From positions 620,001-684,000 of the forward strand of contig NZ_CP033875.1 of assembly GCF_002742645.2 (NCBI RefSeq): DNA of 64,000 bases, in the 5' to 3' direction. The notes beneath the pieces were generated by a model. It was not told where the DNA came from and ran no database searches. It saw only the letters and a program-made list of their open reading frames with translations. The position numbers were made by a program, and so were the translations under genes. This DNA comes from Caulobacter sp. FWC26 (GTDB taxonomy: Bacteria > Pseudomonadota > Alphaproteobacteria > Caulobacterales > Caulobacteraceae). Positions 29,921 to 38,564 of this stretch are shown here, piece by piece; the first letter of the stretch is position 1; each line of letters opens with the position of its first letter.

Positions 29921-30230
29921 GTGTGCTCCAAATATTAAATGGCGCGTTATGTATCGATCGATTCTTCGGTAGGGGCAATCGCTATGATTTAAACGTTATT
30001 TAGTGTCATTTCTCGACAAGAGATCCTTGTTCAATATTTGATCGAGGCAATGCTTGTATGGGCGCGATTTCGAGTTCGGGTTGCGCCGCTATTCGTTTTC
30101 CGCGCTCGGCGCAACGGCGTGCCCAAGGCCGAACTTGCGGGCGCTGGTGCAACGCAATTGGAATCAGCTCCAACGACCGAACAGTTGACTCGACGCCCCC
30201 GCCGAAGCAGAACGTTTCGGGAACATCATC
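29921..30230. other. A+T-rich non-coding gap
   Basis: About 310 bases between divergent genes. The part near 29930-30010 is clearly A+T-rich and probably holds promoters for the GIY-YIG-like and the cysteine-rich gene. I see no ORF, repeat or hairpin I would defend. Confidence 0.4.
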
Positions 30231-30812
30231 ATGCGCCGCGACCTCAAGCCCCCGATCGGCTGGAAGATCATCGCCGGAACCTTGGCTCTCGATCGAACGA
30301 TCTCCGGTTACCTCGCGCGTGACCACGACGTGCGGGGGCGCTGTTACCAGCGCGACTGCCGCCGGAACTGCCACATCGACCACGCCCGGATCGTCGAGCG
30401 GGGTCTTGGCGCCCTCACGATCGAACAGGTGAAGACCGCAATGCGGTGCGCGCGCCTGGAGGGCTGCGGGATCGAGTGGCTGGAGAACCCGAACCGCGCG
30501 ACCTTGTCGCTAGTGGTCTTGCGAGGGCGCGTAGCGGTGAAGGTCCGGATCATCTGCCGTGGATGCGCGACGGTCAGCCTAATTTCGCCGGAGACGATGA
30601 TCGCCCGCCTGAAGGCCGAAGGGTTGGGCGACGAAAGCACGACGATCGCCGCGATCCCCGGGCTGCTCAGGAAGGGGTGCGCCTGCGGAAAGACCGCATG
30701 GGAGGTCAACGTCGCTTGGCCGGACCCAAACACCTATGGAGGTCGGTCGACGATCGAGCGGGAGATGCGCAAGCTGAACATCGGTCGCCTGCGCGAGCCG
30801 ACGGATTTCTAG
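30231..30812 (+). CDS. Cysteine-containing hypothetical protein (possible zinc binding)
   Basis: A 193-residue protein of no recognised family. Cysteines cluster as RCYQRDCRRNCHIDH near residue 37, RCARLEGCG near 72, ICRGCA near 108 and GCACGKT near 150, pairs that could bind one or two zinc ions. Codon use is close to the chromosome. It is the first of three consecutive plus-strand genes ending in the SRAP gene. Confidence 0.5.
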   Translation: MRRDLKPPIGWKIIAGTLALDRTISGYLARDHDVRGRCYQRDCRRNCHIDHARIVERGLGALTIEQVKTAMRCARLEGCGIEWLENPNRATLSLVVLRGRVAVKVRIICRGCATVSLISPETMIARLKAEGLGDESTTIAAIPGLLRKGCACGKTAWEVNVAWPDPNTYGGRSTIEREMRKLNIGRLREPTDF

Positions 30813-30881
30813 GGACGCACTCGTGGATCTCAACGCCTCCCGCTCTTGGCGCCCCCGGTTGCCCCAGATAGCGTCCACGCC

Positions 30882-31226
30882 ATGAACGACACCACGCCCG
30901 ACGCCCTCTTCTTCATCGCCGACCATGACGTCTCGCTCTGGTCTCTTCCCTGGGTCGCCCGAGCCGAGGTCACGCCGGCTGAAGGCGGCAAGGAGGGCGA
31001 GAAGCAGGTGAAGCTCTGGTTCCGTCGGGAGGCGAACCAAGAGGTGGTATCGTCAACCCTGCCGCCCGTTCCGGACCGCCCTCACGACCTCGAAGCGTAT
31101 AACTACGGGAACGCCCCGCCCCCGGTGTTCTGGCACATCCACCCGGCGTTCGAATCCTACCGTCTCGAGTACGACAACGATGATGGTGCGCACTGGTGGG
31201 CGCGGATCTGGCTGAAGAAGACCTAG
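30882..31226 (+). CDS. Hypothetical protein upstream of SRAP
   Basis: A 114-residue acidic protein rich in aromatic residues ([36 protein letters not shown]). No family is recognised. It ends 4 bases before the SRAP gene, so the two are likely co-transcribed and may cooperate. The chosen ATG is 36 bases inside the longest frame and fits the neighbour spacing. Confidence 0.5.
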   Translation: MNDTTPDALFFIADHDVSLWSLPWVARAEVTPAEGGKEGEKQVKLWFRREANQEVVSSTLPPVPDRPHDLEAYNYGNAPPPVFWHIHPAFESYRLEYDNDDGAHWWARIWLKKT

Positions 31227-31230
31227 CCCC

Positions 31231-31995
31231 ATGTGCAACAACTACGCGATGAGGCGCGGCCAAACCGAGATCCTGGCGTTGCTCGCCGCGATCGACGGCG
31301 TCGGGAACATGCCCGACTTCCCGGGGATCTTCCCAGACATGGCCGCTCCGATCGTGCGTAGCAGCGTAGGCAGTGGTCAGGAACTCGTCTTGGCCCGTTG
31401 GGGGATGCCCTCTCCGATGTTCGTCCAGAAGCAGGCGGCGGAGAAGCGGGCGGACGCTCTGCGCAAGAAAGGACACGAGGTCGACGCCGCCCGGTTCGCC
31501 GAGCTTCTGAAAGCCGAACCGGATCGGGGCGTCACCAACGTCCGCAAGACCGATAGCCCGCACTGGCGACGCTGGCTGACACCGGAGCATCGATGCCTGG
31601 TGCCGCTGACGTCCTTCGCAGAGCCTAACCAGGTGGGCGGACAACCCGGAGAGAACGTCTGGTTTGCGCTGGGCGAGGATAGGCCGCTCACCTTCTTCGC
31701 AGGCGTTCACCAGCGCGATTGGACCTGCGTCCGGAAGGTTTCCGAGGGCGAAGTGACCAGTGACCTCTACGCCTTCCTAACCACCGAGGCGAACGGCATT
31801 GTCGGTCCGGTCCATGACAAGGCCATGCCGGTCATTCTCACGACCGCTGAGGAACGCGACGTCTGGATGCGCGCGCCGTGGGACGAGGCCAAGGCGCTTC
31901 AGCGACCGCTTCCGGACGATGCGCTCATGATCGTCAGCCGGGGCGTCGGGCAGAAGCAGGACCCGCCGAAGGAGAGCGCGGCGCTGCTGCTGTGA
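31231..31995 (+). CDS. SOS response-associated peptidase (SRAP, HMCES/YedK family)
   Basis: A 254-residue SRAP protein, which forms a covalent thiazolidine bond to abasic sites in single-stranded DNA. Cys2 follows the start (MCNNYAM), the conserved Asn is in [11 protein letters not shown], the Glu in TSFAEPNQ and the catalytic His in [12 protein letters not shown]. All four active residues appear intact. Islands and phages often carry SRAP genes; here it is coupled to the preceding hypothetical gene. Confidence 0.9.
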   Translation: MCNNYAMRRGQTEILALLAAIDGVGNMPDFPGIFPDMAAPIVRSSVGSGQELVLARWGMPSPMFVQKQAAEKRADALRKKGHEVDAARFAELLKAEPDRGVTNVRKTDSPHWRRWLTPEHRCLVPLTSFAEPNQVGGQPGENVWFALGEDRPLTFFAGVHQRDWTCVRKVSEGEVTSDLYAFLTTEANGIVGPVHDKAMPVILTTAEERDVWMRAPWDEAKALQRPLPDDALMIVSRGVGQKQDPPKESAALLL

Positions 31996-32027
31996 CGCCC
32001 TACTGGACGCCAGGCTTGCTCGCAGAC

Positions 32028-33071
32028 CTATCGCCGTAGCATGGCTCGCAACTCTTCAACGGATAGCCACGGTCGAGCGACATGGATCATCCGGTGACAA
32101 TTTGAACAGAGGAGGGCGAGGTCATCGATATGCGTCTTCCCCTCCTCACCGAGCTCCTCAACGGGCTTGGTGTGGTGAGCCTCAATGAACATCCTTCCCC
32201 TGGATCCGTAGGTCTCCTCGAAGTCGAAGTCACACGCCTCACAGATCAGCTTCCCGGTCGCCTTGAAGACCTTGGCCTTCTTCGTGTCGACGAGCTTTCG
32301 GTTCCGCTCTCGGGTCCGGTGAACGCGGGTTAGAACACGTCCCTCCGGAGCTTCGAAAACCTCGTCCAGATCGTCATAGGCGGTGGTTTCGAAGGTGGGG
32401 CTGTCGACAGCCTCACGGATCGCCTGAGCGACCTTCTTGAGCTTCTCGCGGTCTCCGGCGAACTCCTCCCAAACGACCTCCTCATCCTTGTTCCCCCGGG
32501 ACAGGCCCTTCTTGCCGAGTGCGGTGAACCGAGGATCGAGCCGCCTGAAGTTGCCGAGCTTCATGTACGTCCCGTTCTGGTTTCGGAACGTCGCGGATCC
32601 CACCGGATGGATCTTCGCGCTCAGGCGGTTCAGGAGCGCGGACAGCTCGGCGATCTCTGACGACCTCTTATCCGGGAGAACGCCTTCGTGGGCCAGGTAG
32701 AGGTCAAGGGCGAGGATTAGTTCATCCCGGGTCCAGGGCGGGTTCCTGCCTGGCTTGTCGGCCTCCGGCTCAGCAACCCGCTTGTCGGCGCCGAGGCGAA
32801 CGACGTCAAAGCCTAGTGCCTTCAAGACGCGGGCGACCGTCGCATCACCGCCCGAGAAGTCCTCCGGTTTCAGCGGAGCAGCACCTAGGCCGAGATAGCC
32901 GTGCGCCGCGCCGGCGATGGCCTTGGAGTCGTAGAGGCTCTCACCGCGCCGGACGAAGTAGCTGCGAGCCTCCCCGAACCCGTACTTCGCGAGAAACGCG
33001 GCGCGGCCCACAGCGTCGAATTCGTCCAGCGCGCGGGTGACCGCTTTCGCATCAAGATCTCCGAGTGCCAA
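32028..33071 (-). CDS. McrA-like HNH endonuclease (putative type IV restriction)
   Basis: A 347-residue protein. The N-terminal 75 residues (ALDEFDAVGRAAFLAKYGF, RSYFVRRGESLYDSKAIAGAAHGYL) resemble the head domain of ScoMcrA-like modification-dependent restriction enzymes. The C-terminal HNH domain has CEACDFDF, the active-site EAHHTKP and LCSNCHRMIH with paired zinc cysteines. A central part could read modified bases. Start is TTG with GGGAG upstream. It ends near the convergent SRAP gene. The modification recognised is unknown. Confidence 0.72.
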   Translation of the reverse strand: MALGDLDAKAVTRALDEFDAVGRAAFLAKYGFGEARSYFVRRGESLYDSKAIAGAAHGYLGLGAAPLKPEDFSGGDATVARVLKALGFDVVRLGADKRVAEPEADKPGRNPPWTRDELILALDLYLAHEGVLPDKRSSEIAELSALLNRLSAKIHPVGSATFRNQNGTYMKLGNFRRLDPRFTALGKKGLSRGNKDEEVVWEEFAGDREKLKKVAQAIREAVDSPTFETTAYDDLDEVFEAPEGRVLTRVHRTRERNRKLVDTKKAKVFKATGKLICEACDFDFEETYGSRGRMFIEAHHTKPVEELGEEGKTHIDDLALLCSNCHRMIHVARPWLSVEELRAMLRR

Positions 33072-33212
33072 CGTTCATCTCCCGGGCGTTCGTCTCACTA
33101 CAGCTGCTTCTTCCAGTCTCTGAGGCGGGAGAGAGCGGCGCGCTCAGCTCAGGGCCTACGCACCGCCCTCTAGTTCAATCAGGCCGGATTATTGCGCAGC
33201 CGATCGGGCCGG

Positions 33213-33737
33213 TTAGCGCTCAAGGGGCGGCTTAGGGGCCGGCCAATCGATCTCGGTATCGCCATCAACGTAGGCTTTGATCGACTGCCCTTTGTTGATC
33301 TCGATGTCCTTGCCCTTCTTCAGGAGGCCGAGCGGACCAAAGAGCACGGTAAGAACCACGGTGGTGCCGACGCGGGCATCACCCTCGCCAGCCTTCGTGC
33401 CGCGCAGGCGGATCTTCTGATCACCGACCTTGATGTAGTCGAACCGAACGTTCAGCTCGCCAGCCTGGCCCATGGCCTTCCGCTTCTTGGAGTGGGTGAC
33501 CTCTCCCGCGCCCACAAATCCAGCTGGCACCGACTTGCCCGCGCCAAGGTCGATCGACTCACCATTGGAGATCGTAAACCGATCTCCCTCCTTCGCCGTG
33601 GCGGAGGTGATCGCCTCCTCGAACCGCACGACGACCTCGGTGCCTTCCGGGATCTTCAACTTATCGGCAAAGGCCGACGTCGCGAAAGCGCACGCGACCG
33701 CCGCGACCGAGGTCGCGAGGAAACGGTAGTTCTTCAA
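33213..33737 (-). CDS. Small secreted beta-rich hypothetical protein
   Basis: About 174 residues with a TTG start preceded by GGGAGGG. The signal peptide runs LKNYRFLATSVAAVACAFATSAFA. The mature part is beta-rich with IPEGTEVVVRFEEAITSATAKEGDRF and a hydrophobic VGTTVVLTVLFGPLGLLKKGK segment. No family is named with confidence; a conjugation-type TraB-like or barrel fold is possible. It lies alone within the island, so it may affect the envelope. Confidence 0.6.
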   Translation of the reverse strand: MKNYRFLATSVAAVACAFATSAFADKLKIPEGTEVVVRFEEAITSATAKEGDRFTISNGESIDLGAGKSVPAGFVGAGEVTHSKKRKAMGQAGELNVRFDYIKVGDQKIRLRGTKAGEGDARVGTTVVLTVLFGPLGLLKKGKDIEINKGQSIKAYVDGDTEIDWPAPKPPLER

Positions 33738-33936
33738 GATTAGCCCTCCCAGCCGTCCCCCTGACGGCCAAGCGCCACCATAGGGGAATGGTCTGCCGTG
33801 GCGCAACCTCTGGGGGCGCTGGTCCGCGATGGTTGCCCGTAAGCGGAGGCTATGCAGGTCCCAGGCATTCGCTCCTATCTCCGCCACCGTCCAGACGCCA
33901 ACGGAGAGCGCGAAACTGCTCTAGCTTGGGAACCCG

Positions 33937-35787
33937 CTAGGGCTTGATCTGTGACAGATCAAGGAAGTCGTAGGTGACTAGCTCGATTTCTCCTTTCAGC
34001 CGCTTCAACTGCGCCTTTCGCTGGTCTGGATCAGGCGGTATATTATTGGTATAAATTCGTGCCGTGCTCGCGACCTTCCGACCGGTTAAGCGCTGCCGAA
34101 CTTCGTCGGAGGGGATTTTCGAAGCCGCTTCCTGCTCAAAGGAATTCCGGAAGCATTTTATTGAGCCGCCGTTTCCATCAGCGTCGGCATGCTGAAGGTG
34201 GGTTCGATTGAACTGCCGCATGATCAGGGCGGCGGAAAGTCCCCGCTGCGCCTTGCCATAGCTTGCGTCTTGATAGTTCACAGTCCCAGCCATAGGGAAA
34301 AGTCGCTGATCGCGGCCCTTTATCCGTGCCTTTACAAACTGCGCAAAGCCGAGATCCAAAAGTCGGGAATGGATAGGTACCATCCTTCGCGAATGGCGGT
34401 TCTTAAGCCTGGGTCGAGTGCTGTTAGGTGAGATCAGAAGATGCGGAACTTCGTGGTCCAGCACGACATCAGCGGTCTCTAGCCCAACGATTTCGGAAGA
34501 GCGTCCTCCGGTGAAGAGTAGCAAAAGAGGGATCCAAAAACGATCGTCCCTGATTTTCACAGATCCTGGCTTGAAGAGTCCGCCAGCGACGTTTTCCCCC
34601 ATGCATCCAGTGAAGAGCGGTAGAGCAAAAATCCTATTCAACTCTGCCGCCGTGAACGGGCGACCGGCGTCCTCAGTGTCTTCAAAGCGAACTTTAACGC
34701 CGCGTGCGTCCGCTTTATCGATGTGTCGGCGACGTTCGGCAAAATCCAGTATCGAAGATATGTTGGAGAGATGCTTGTTGGCCGTCTTCGGGCTAATAGC
34801 GGGCAGTTTTAGAGATCCGTCTTCAACCCGCTTGAGGATTTCTCTCGCGCTGACGTTCTTGAGATTGCCGGGAAGTTTTCGGCTGTCAGGCAGTTTTAGG
34901 ATTTCATCCAAGAAATCATACAACTTGCCCTTGGTGATATCCGCGATCTGAAGATCACCCATGATCTGCGAGAATATTTGTACCGAATGCCGTTTGCCCC
35001 CGATGTTCCGTTCGCCCGCGCGCGGGGCGGTTACGTGGTCGTTGGACGTCGAGTAAATTTTATCGAAGTACGCTGTAATCGACAGAGCGCCTTCGTCAGC
35101 GATAGCGTTCTTTGAGCTTTTCGCCGGAGCGCGGCGCGTCTCAACCGCATTCAATAGGGCATGACCAATTGGGGCGGATGGCTCCTGACCAGCATCGATG
35201 TCGTTCTTTGCGATGTTAGCGTCAGCAAGCATCGAAGCGCATTGGCGCACGATCTGCTTGTATCGTGGAGAGGCTCGATCTATCGGCCACTTATTCTTCT
35301 CAAAAAAGTAGTCTGCAGCCCAGCCTGCGGTAGCGATCTGCTCCTCGAAATCGTCTGACAGAAGGGCTTTTCCGTAGTCGACCCGGTTCGCCCTCGCCCG
35401 ATTAATCTTCAACGCCTCAAGGGAAGAGCCGTCCAATCGCGCCAGCTGCCGATCGCGCGCTGCGTTCGCGATCTGGGTTCGAAAATCTTGTAATTCCGCT
35501 TCGTGAATTTGGACCAAGAATTCGCTCAGAGCGACGCTTCCCGAGGCCGCACGCAGTTTACTGATCTCGTTTCTGATCGAGACCCTTAACTGATCCGCTT
35601 TGGCGTTCCCGAGCTTTGGGTCCCTCGTTCCGAGCGAATGAATAAGTAAGCGCCTTGGCCCGGACGCCCTTGGGAATGCGTAGGCAACATCACCTGGGAT
35701 CGGGTAGCGGAGTTCCAGCATCCCGCCCGACCGAACGTGAACGTACTCGCCAAGCCGTTCATTACCTACGCTACGCTTACGCCCCAT
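33937..35787 (-). CDS. Tyrosine recombinase (island integrase)
   Basis: A 616-residue phage-type integrase, start MGRKRSVGNERLG. The N-terminal part carries HVRSGGMLELRYPIPGDVAYAFPRA, like many Tn/phage integrases of this size. The catalytic domain shows GGRSSEIVGLE (Arg I) near 430, NRHSRRMVPIHSRLLDLGF near 470, and RQRLTGRKVASTARIYTNN with the nucleophile Tyr near 583; the usual HxLR is not obvious. It is about 140 bases from the attR repeat and presumably mediated the tRNA-Arg insertion. Confidence 0.85.
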   Translation of the reverse strand: MGRKRSVGNERLGEYVHVRSGGMLELRYPIPGDVAYAFPRASGPRRLLIHSLGTRDPKLGNAKADQLRVSIRNEISKLRAASGSVALSEFLVQIHEAELQDFRTQIANAARDRQLARLDGSSLEALKINRARANRVDYGKALLSDDFEEQIATAGWAADYFFEKNKWPIDRASPRYKQIVRQCASMLADANIAKNDIDAGQEPSAPIGHALLNAVETRRAPAKSSKNAIADEGALSITAYFDKIYSTSNDHVTAPRAGERNIGGKRHSVQIFSQIMGDLQIADITKGKLYDFLDEILKLPDSRKLPGNLKNVSAREILKRVEDGSLKLPAISPKTANKHLSNISSILDFAERRRHIDKADARGVKVRFEDTEDAGRPFTAAELNRIFALPLFTGCMGENVAGGLFKPGSVKIRDDRFWIPLLLLFTGGRSSEIVGLETADVVLDHEVPHLLISPNSTRPRLKNRHSRRMVPIHSRLLDLGFAQFVKARIKGRDQRLFPMAGTVNYQDASYGKAQRGLSAALIMRQFNRTHLQHADADGNGGSIKCFRNSFEQEAASKIPSDEVRQRLTGRKVASTARIYTNNIPPDPDQRKAQLKRLKGEIELVTYDFLDLSQIKP

Positions 35788-35923
35788 AGCCCTACCGAAA
35801 CGCTCATTCTCAACGAAATTGTCAACGGTTATTGCAACGAGGCGCTGGTGTAAGCAACTGTAAAGAAACAAAAAAGATAGGCTTCAATGAGTTAGGCGGC
35901 GACGTAGATCGGCTCGCGAACGC

Positions 35924-35944
35924 ATCGTTCCGGGCGCGCCATTT
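35924..35944 (+). repeat. Right attachment site (attR)
   Basis: Exact 21-base copy of the tRNA-Arg 3' end at 18263-18283, followed by TTCTCCCAAG where the left copy has TCTCCCAAG. It marks the right border of the island; the chromosome resumes after it. Confidence 0.88.
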
Positions 35945-36006
35945 TCTCCCAAGAAAAACAGAGGCCTAGGTCGGCGCGGTTTTCGCGTCGGTTCCGCTCA
36001 TGGTGA

Positions 36007-36180
36007 TCGGAACCACTCCGGAACAAAAATCCTCTTATCGACAATCCAAGAGCGCTCTTCGGAGCGTCCTCGGATTGTTCGGCCATCGTGCTGTCGGACA
36101 TCGACGACCAGATCAACGAGGCGATCGCCGCGCAGCATCAAGGCGACTGCCTCAAGGTGGTCCTGCTGCCGGATAGATAG
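36007..36180 (+). pseudogene. C-terminal remnant, possibly of a zinc alcohol dehydrogenase
   Basis: A 57-codon open stretch bounded by stops, reading toward SDIDDQINEAIAAQHQGDCL and KVVLLPDR. The INEA-x12-LKVVL pattern resembles the extreme C-terminus of medium-chain dehydrogenases. There is no start or nucleotide-binding part, so it would be a leftover of a lost gene next to the integration site. The rest of 35945-36247 shows nothing else. Confidence 0.25.
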
Positions 36181-36247
36181 GTTTTCGGGAATGGGCGAGA
36201 ACACGCCCAACTGACGGGCGCGGCCGCCCCCGCGCCAAGAGCGCCGG

Positions 36248-37504
36248 CTAGACCAAGGACTTCAGCCGGTCGATCCCCGTCGCCTGCCGAACGATCCGGG
36301 CGGCTAGCGCATTGCCGTTCGCGGCGTTGGTGAAGACGACGATCGCGCGCCCCCGGCGGGCGTCGCCGACGCCCAGCGTCTTGAAGATCCCGTAGTTGCT
36401 GCCGCTGTGCTGGAACAGCGGGCCCGCCGAGGATTGTTCGAGTTCCCAACCCAGTCCGCGCGAAATATCGCGCCCGCGGATGTCGAGCAGAGGGGTGAGC
36501 ATCGCTCGCCTTGACGCCTCGCTGATCTCCCAGTCCGCCCGTGTCGGCCGATCGATCATCAGCTGCATGAACCTCGCGTAGTCGGACGCTGTCGTCAGGA
36601 GCCCGCCGGCCGAATTGACCAGCAGGTCGTGCGTCGACGGCGCGGTCTTGGGATCGGTCTCGCGCATGGCCGCGATCGACTCTTCGTAGGTCCATGACGC
36701 GATCGGCTTGCGCCACCGCGACGCGACCGGAAGCAGCCGGTCGCCCAGCTCGCGCGTGGGCTGGGGCGGAAGCGTTTCCTCGCCCTCCGGAGGCTCGGAA
36801 TGGCCAAAGACGGCCGACCTGGCGATCTGTTCGTCCCAGCCGAAGCTGCTGTGAGACATTCCGGCCGGACCGAACAGCTTGGCCTGCATCACGCCGCCAA
36901 GGCCCATTTGCATGATCGTCTCGACGACCAACTGCAGCCAGATGAAGGCTTCGCCCGAATAGGTGTAACTGGATCCCGGCGCCTTGCTCGTGACGAGCGG
37001 TCCGGTCGCCCAGTTGGGCAAGCCGGTCGAATGCGCCAGCACATGCCGGGCCGTGATCCGTTCGAGGTTCGGGTCATCACCCAGGTTCGCGGGCCGGCGG
37101 TACGCGACGAGCGGCGTGTCCAGGTCCAGGCGCTTTTCATCGACCAGCCGCATCACGACATAGGCGAAGACCGGCTTCGTCATGGACGCCGCTTCAAACA
37201 ACGTGTCCTCGCGCACCGGGGCGCGGGTGAGCATGTTTTTCACGCCGAAGCTGCGGCTCCAGGCGAGCTTTCCGCGGTCTATGACCGCGATGGCGACGCC
37301 GGGGACCCCGGCAATGCGCATGAAGCGTGGAAGCTCGTGAACCAGGTCTACCGACGGAATCCAGGCGGCATCCTCGTCCCGGCATGGCGCGCGCGGACGG
37401 GCGCGGGCGGCCGTCGCCCCGCCGCTGACGGCCAGCGCCGTCGATCCAGCCAGCAAAGCCCGCCGCGCGAACATCGGTCCAGAAGGGCTCATCTCGGTTT
37501 CCAT
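36248..37504 (-). CDS. Serine hydrolase of the beta-lactamase/esterase class C type
   Basis: A 418-residue exported enzyme. The N-terminus has a twin-arginine-like FARRALLAGSTALAVSG signal and an alanine-rich cleavage region. The SxxK motif is AASMTKPVFA near residue 103, the Tyr motif is YTYSGEAF near 178, and HSGSNYGIF near 385 replaces the KTG box, as in EstB-type esterases and DD-peptidases. A true beta-lactamase is less likely. An ATG 12 bases later is an alternative start. It precedes the PRC-barrel gene on the same strand. Confidence 0.85.
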   Translation of the reverse strand: METEMSPSGPMFARRALLAGSTALAVSGGATAARARPRAPCRDEDAAWIPSVDLVHELPRFMRIAGVPGVAIAVIDRGKLAWSRSFGVKNMLTRAPVREDTLFEAASMTKPVFAYVVMRLVDEKRLDLDTPLVAYRRPANLGDDPNLERITARHVLAHSTGLPNWATGPLVTSKAPGSSYTYSGEAFIWLQLVVETIMQMGLGGVMQAKLFGPAGMSHSSFGWDEQIARSAVFGHSEPPEGEETLPPQPTRELGDRLLPVASRWRKPIASWTYEESIAAMRETDPKTAPSTHDLLVNSAGGLLTTASDYARFMQLMIDRPTRADWEISEASRRAMLTPLLDIRGRDISRGLGWELEQSSAGPLFQHSGSNYGIFKTLGVGDARRGRAIVVFTNAANGNALAARIVRQATGIDRLKSLV

Positions 37505-37721
37505 AGGCGGGCGCGAAGCCTTGCGTTCCGGCGAACGTATTTGAAGGACTGGGCGCGCGGAAAGAGAGCGCGGTCCGAAACCTTGAAGTCGAGGTCGATG
37601 CAGGCGCTTTAGCGCAGCCGGTGCGCCCCCACCGAACGTCGTGTTCCGGGAGGCGCGCCGACGGCAGCTATTGGCGCAAGGTGTGCGGCGCCCGCCCTCC
37701 TCGAAGGCGGGCGCACAAAGC

Positions 37722-38087
37722 CTAGCCCTTCCAATCAGGCAGTGCGGCCAGCTGCGCCTTCGTCAGCTTCGTTCGAACGATGTGATCGTCGGCATCGCCC
37801 ACTTCGGGCGCTACCGTGACGTCGGCCAAGGCGACGACGACCTTCTTGTCTGGTCCCATCCGGTCGATCTCGATGACGATGGCCGTCGGCTTACCGGCGG
37901 CGTCGAGCAACACGTGCTCGACCTCGCCGGCCTTGCGATTGGCCGAGTCGATGACGTCGGCGTCTTCGACTTGGCCGACCGTGAACGCGCCCTTGGCCGG
38001 TTGGCTCTCCACGCGCGCGATCGTCGTCTGAGCGATTGCGCCGGTCGCGAGCGCGGCGACGGACAGGGCGAGGATGGCGGTTTTCAT
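37722..38087 (-). CDS. Exported PRC-barrel protein
   Basis: A 121-residue protein, start MKTAILALSVAALATGAIAQ, a clear signal peptide. The mature part is a PRC-barrel: DVIDSANRKAGEVEHVLLDAAGKPTAIVIEID and then KKVVVALADVTV. PRC-barrels are small beta domains of varied use. A palindrome CCGTATACGG lies 74 bases upstream, the same motif found before the catabolic genes, so it may belong to that regulon. Confidence 0.8.
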   Translation of the reverse strand: MKTAILALSVAALATGAIAQTTIARVESQPAKGAFTVGQVEDADVIDSANRKAGEVEHVLLDAAGKPTAIVIEIDRMGPDKKVVVALADVTVAPEVGDADDHIVRTKLTKAQLAALPDWKG

Positions 38088-38160
38088 GGGCGTACTCCTT
38101 CGATGTGGACTCGAACAACGTTGGCGGGAGCAGGGTGTTGCTACGGCGTCTTTCACAACA

Positions 38161-38170
38161 CCGTATACGG
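38161..38170. promoter_or_regulatory. GTATAC operator, site 1
   Basis: Perfect palindrome CCGTATACGG between the PRC-barrel gene and the TonB receptor gene. It matches the pattern T-N-G-T-N2-A-C-N-A closely and shares GTATAC with sites at 44776, 50979 and 52976. Confidence 0.5.
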
Positions 38171-38472
38171 AGTATTGCTCGCGCGTCCTGACAGGGGGCT
38201 GACGATCGGAGTGGGGATCGGTCTTCTCGGCCCCTCCGCCAAGCGTCCAGTTACCGGAGGTGCGCTAACGTCCGCATTTGACCATCGCCCACGGCTAGTG
38301 AGCGTCCAGCGGAGGTTTTGCGCTGCTCAAGGACGGAAGCTTGCAGAACGGGGTCATAACGAGGGCCGCGAAGAACAACATCGCCGGAGTCCTCGATCAA
38401 GCCGGCCATTTCGATCCGGCAGCTGTGCGACAGAGCGGCTGAAACGTTAGGCGAGAGAACGAGGGTTTGGGT

Positions 38473-38488
38473 ATATCGTATAAGATAT
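38473..38488. promoter_or_regulatory. GTATA-type operator, site 2, before the TonB receptor
   Basis: Inverted repeat ATATCGTATAAGATAT, 77 bases before the receptor start, in a strikingly A+T-rich patch that also holds TTGACA (38489) and TATAAT (38502). The latter pair is too close to be one promoter, so the true promoter elements are unresolved. It shares ATCGTATA with sites 3 to 5. Confidence 0.5.
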
Positions 38489-38564
38489 TTGACATAATTT
38501 GTATAATCGGGCCTCCTGCTTTGCAACGCCGTCGGTCGTGACGGCGCCTTGGGAGGGGACATCC

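Larger units (their letters stand above)
18263..35944. mobile_element. Genomic island integrated at tRNA-Arg
   Basis: About 17.7 kb bounded by the 21-bp direct repeats, with a tyrosine integrase gene ending the right side and the tRNA at the left. Gene content is unlike the core flanks: restriction/abortive-infection-like proteins, an IS21 element, a serine recombinase, a putative Rep-like protein and unknowns. Several genes (for example the AbiJ-like gene and the integrase) look visibly richer in A+T than the chromosome. No structural phage or conjugation genes are seen, so it is an integrative element of satellite or defence-island type. Confidence 0.85.

Noticed and set aside
18284..35923. 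CRISPR array or prophage
   Set aside because: No regularly spaced repeats and no capsid, tail, terminase or lysis genes found in the island.
36248..37504. Antibiotic-resistance beta-lactamase
   Set aside because: Only SMTK, YSG and HSG motifs are seen, which fit esterase/peptidase relatives at least as well.
38489..38507. TTGACA and TATAAT before the TonB receptor as a sigma-70 promoter
   Set aside because: Spacing is 7 bases, far short of the 16-18 needed.
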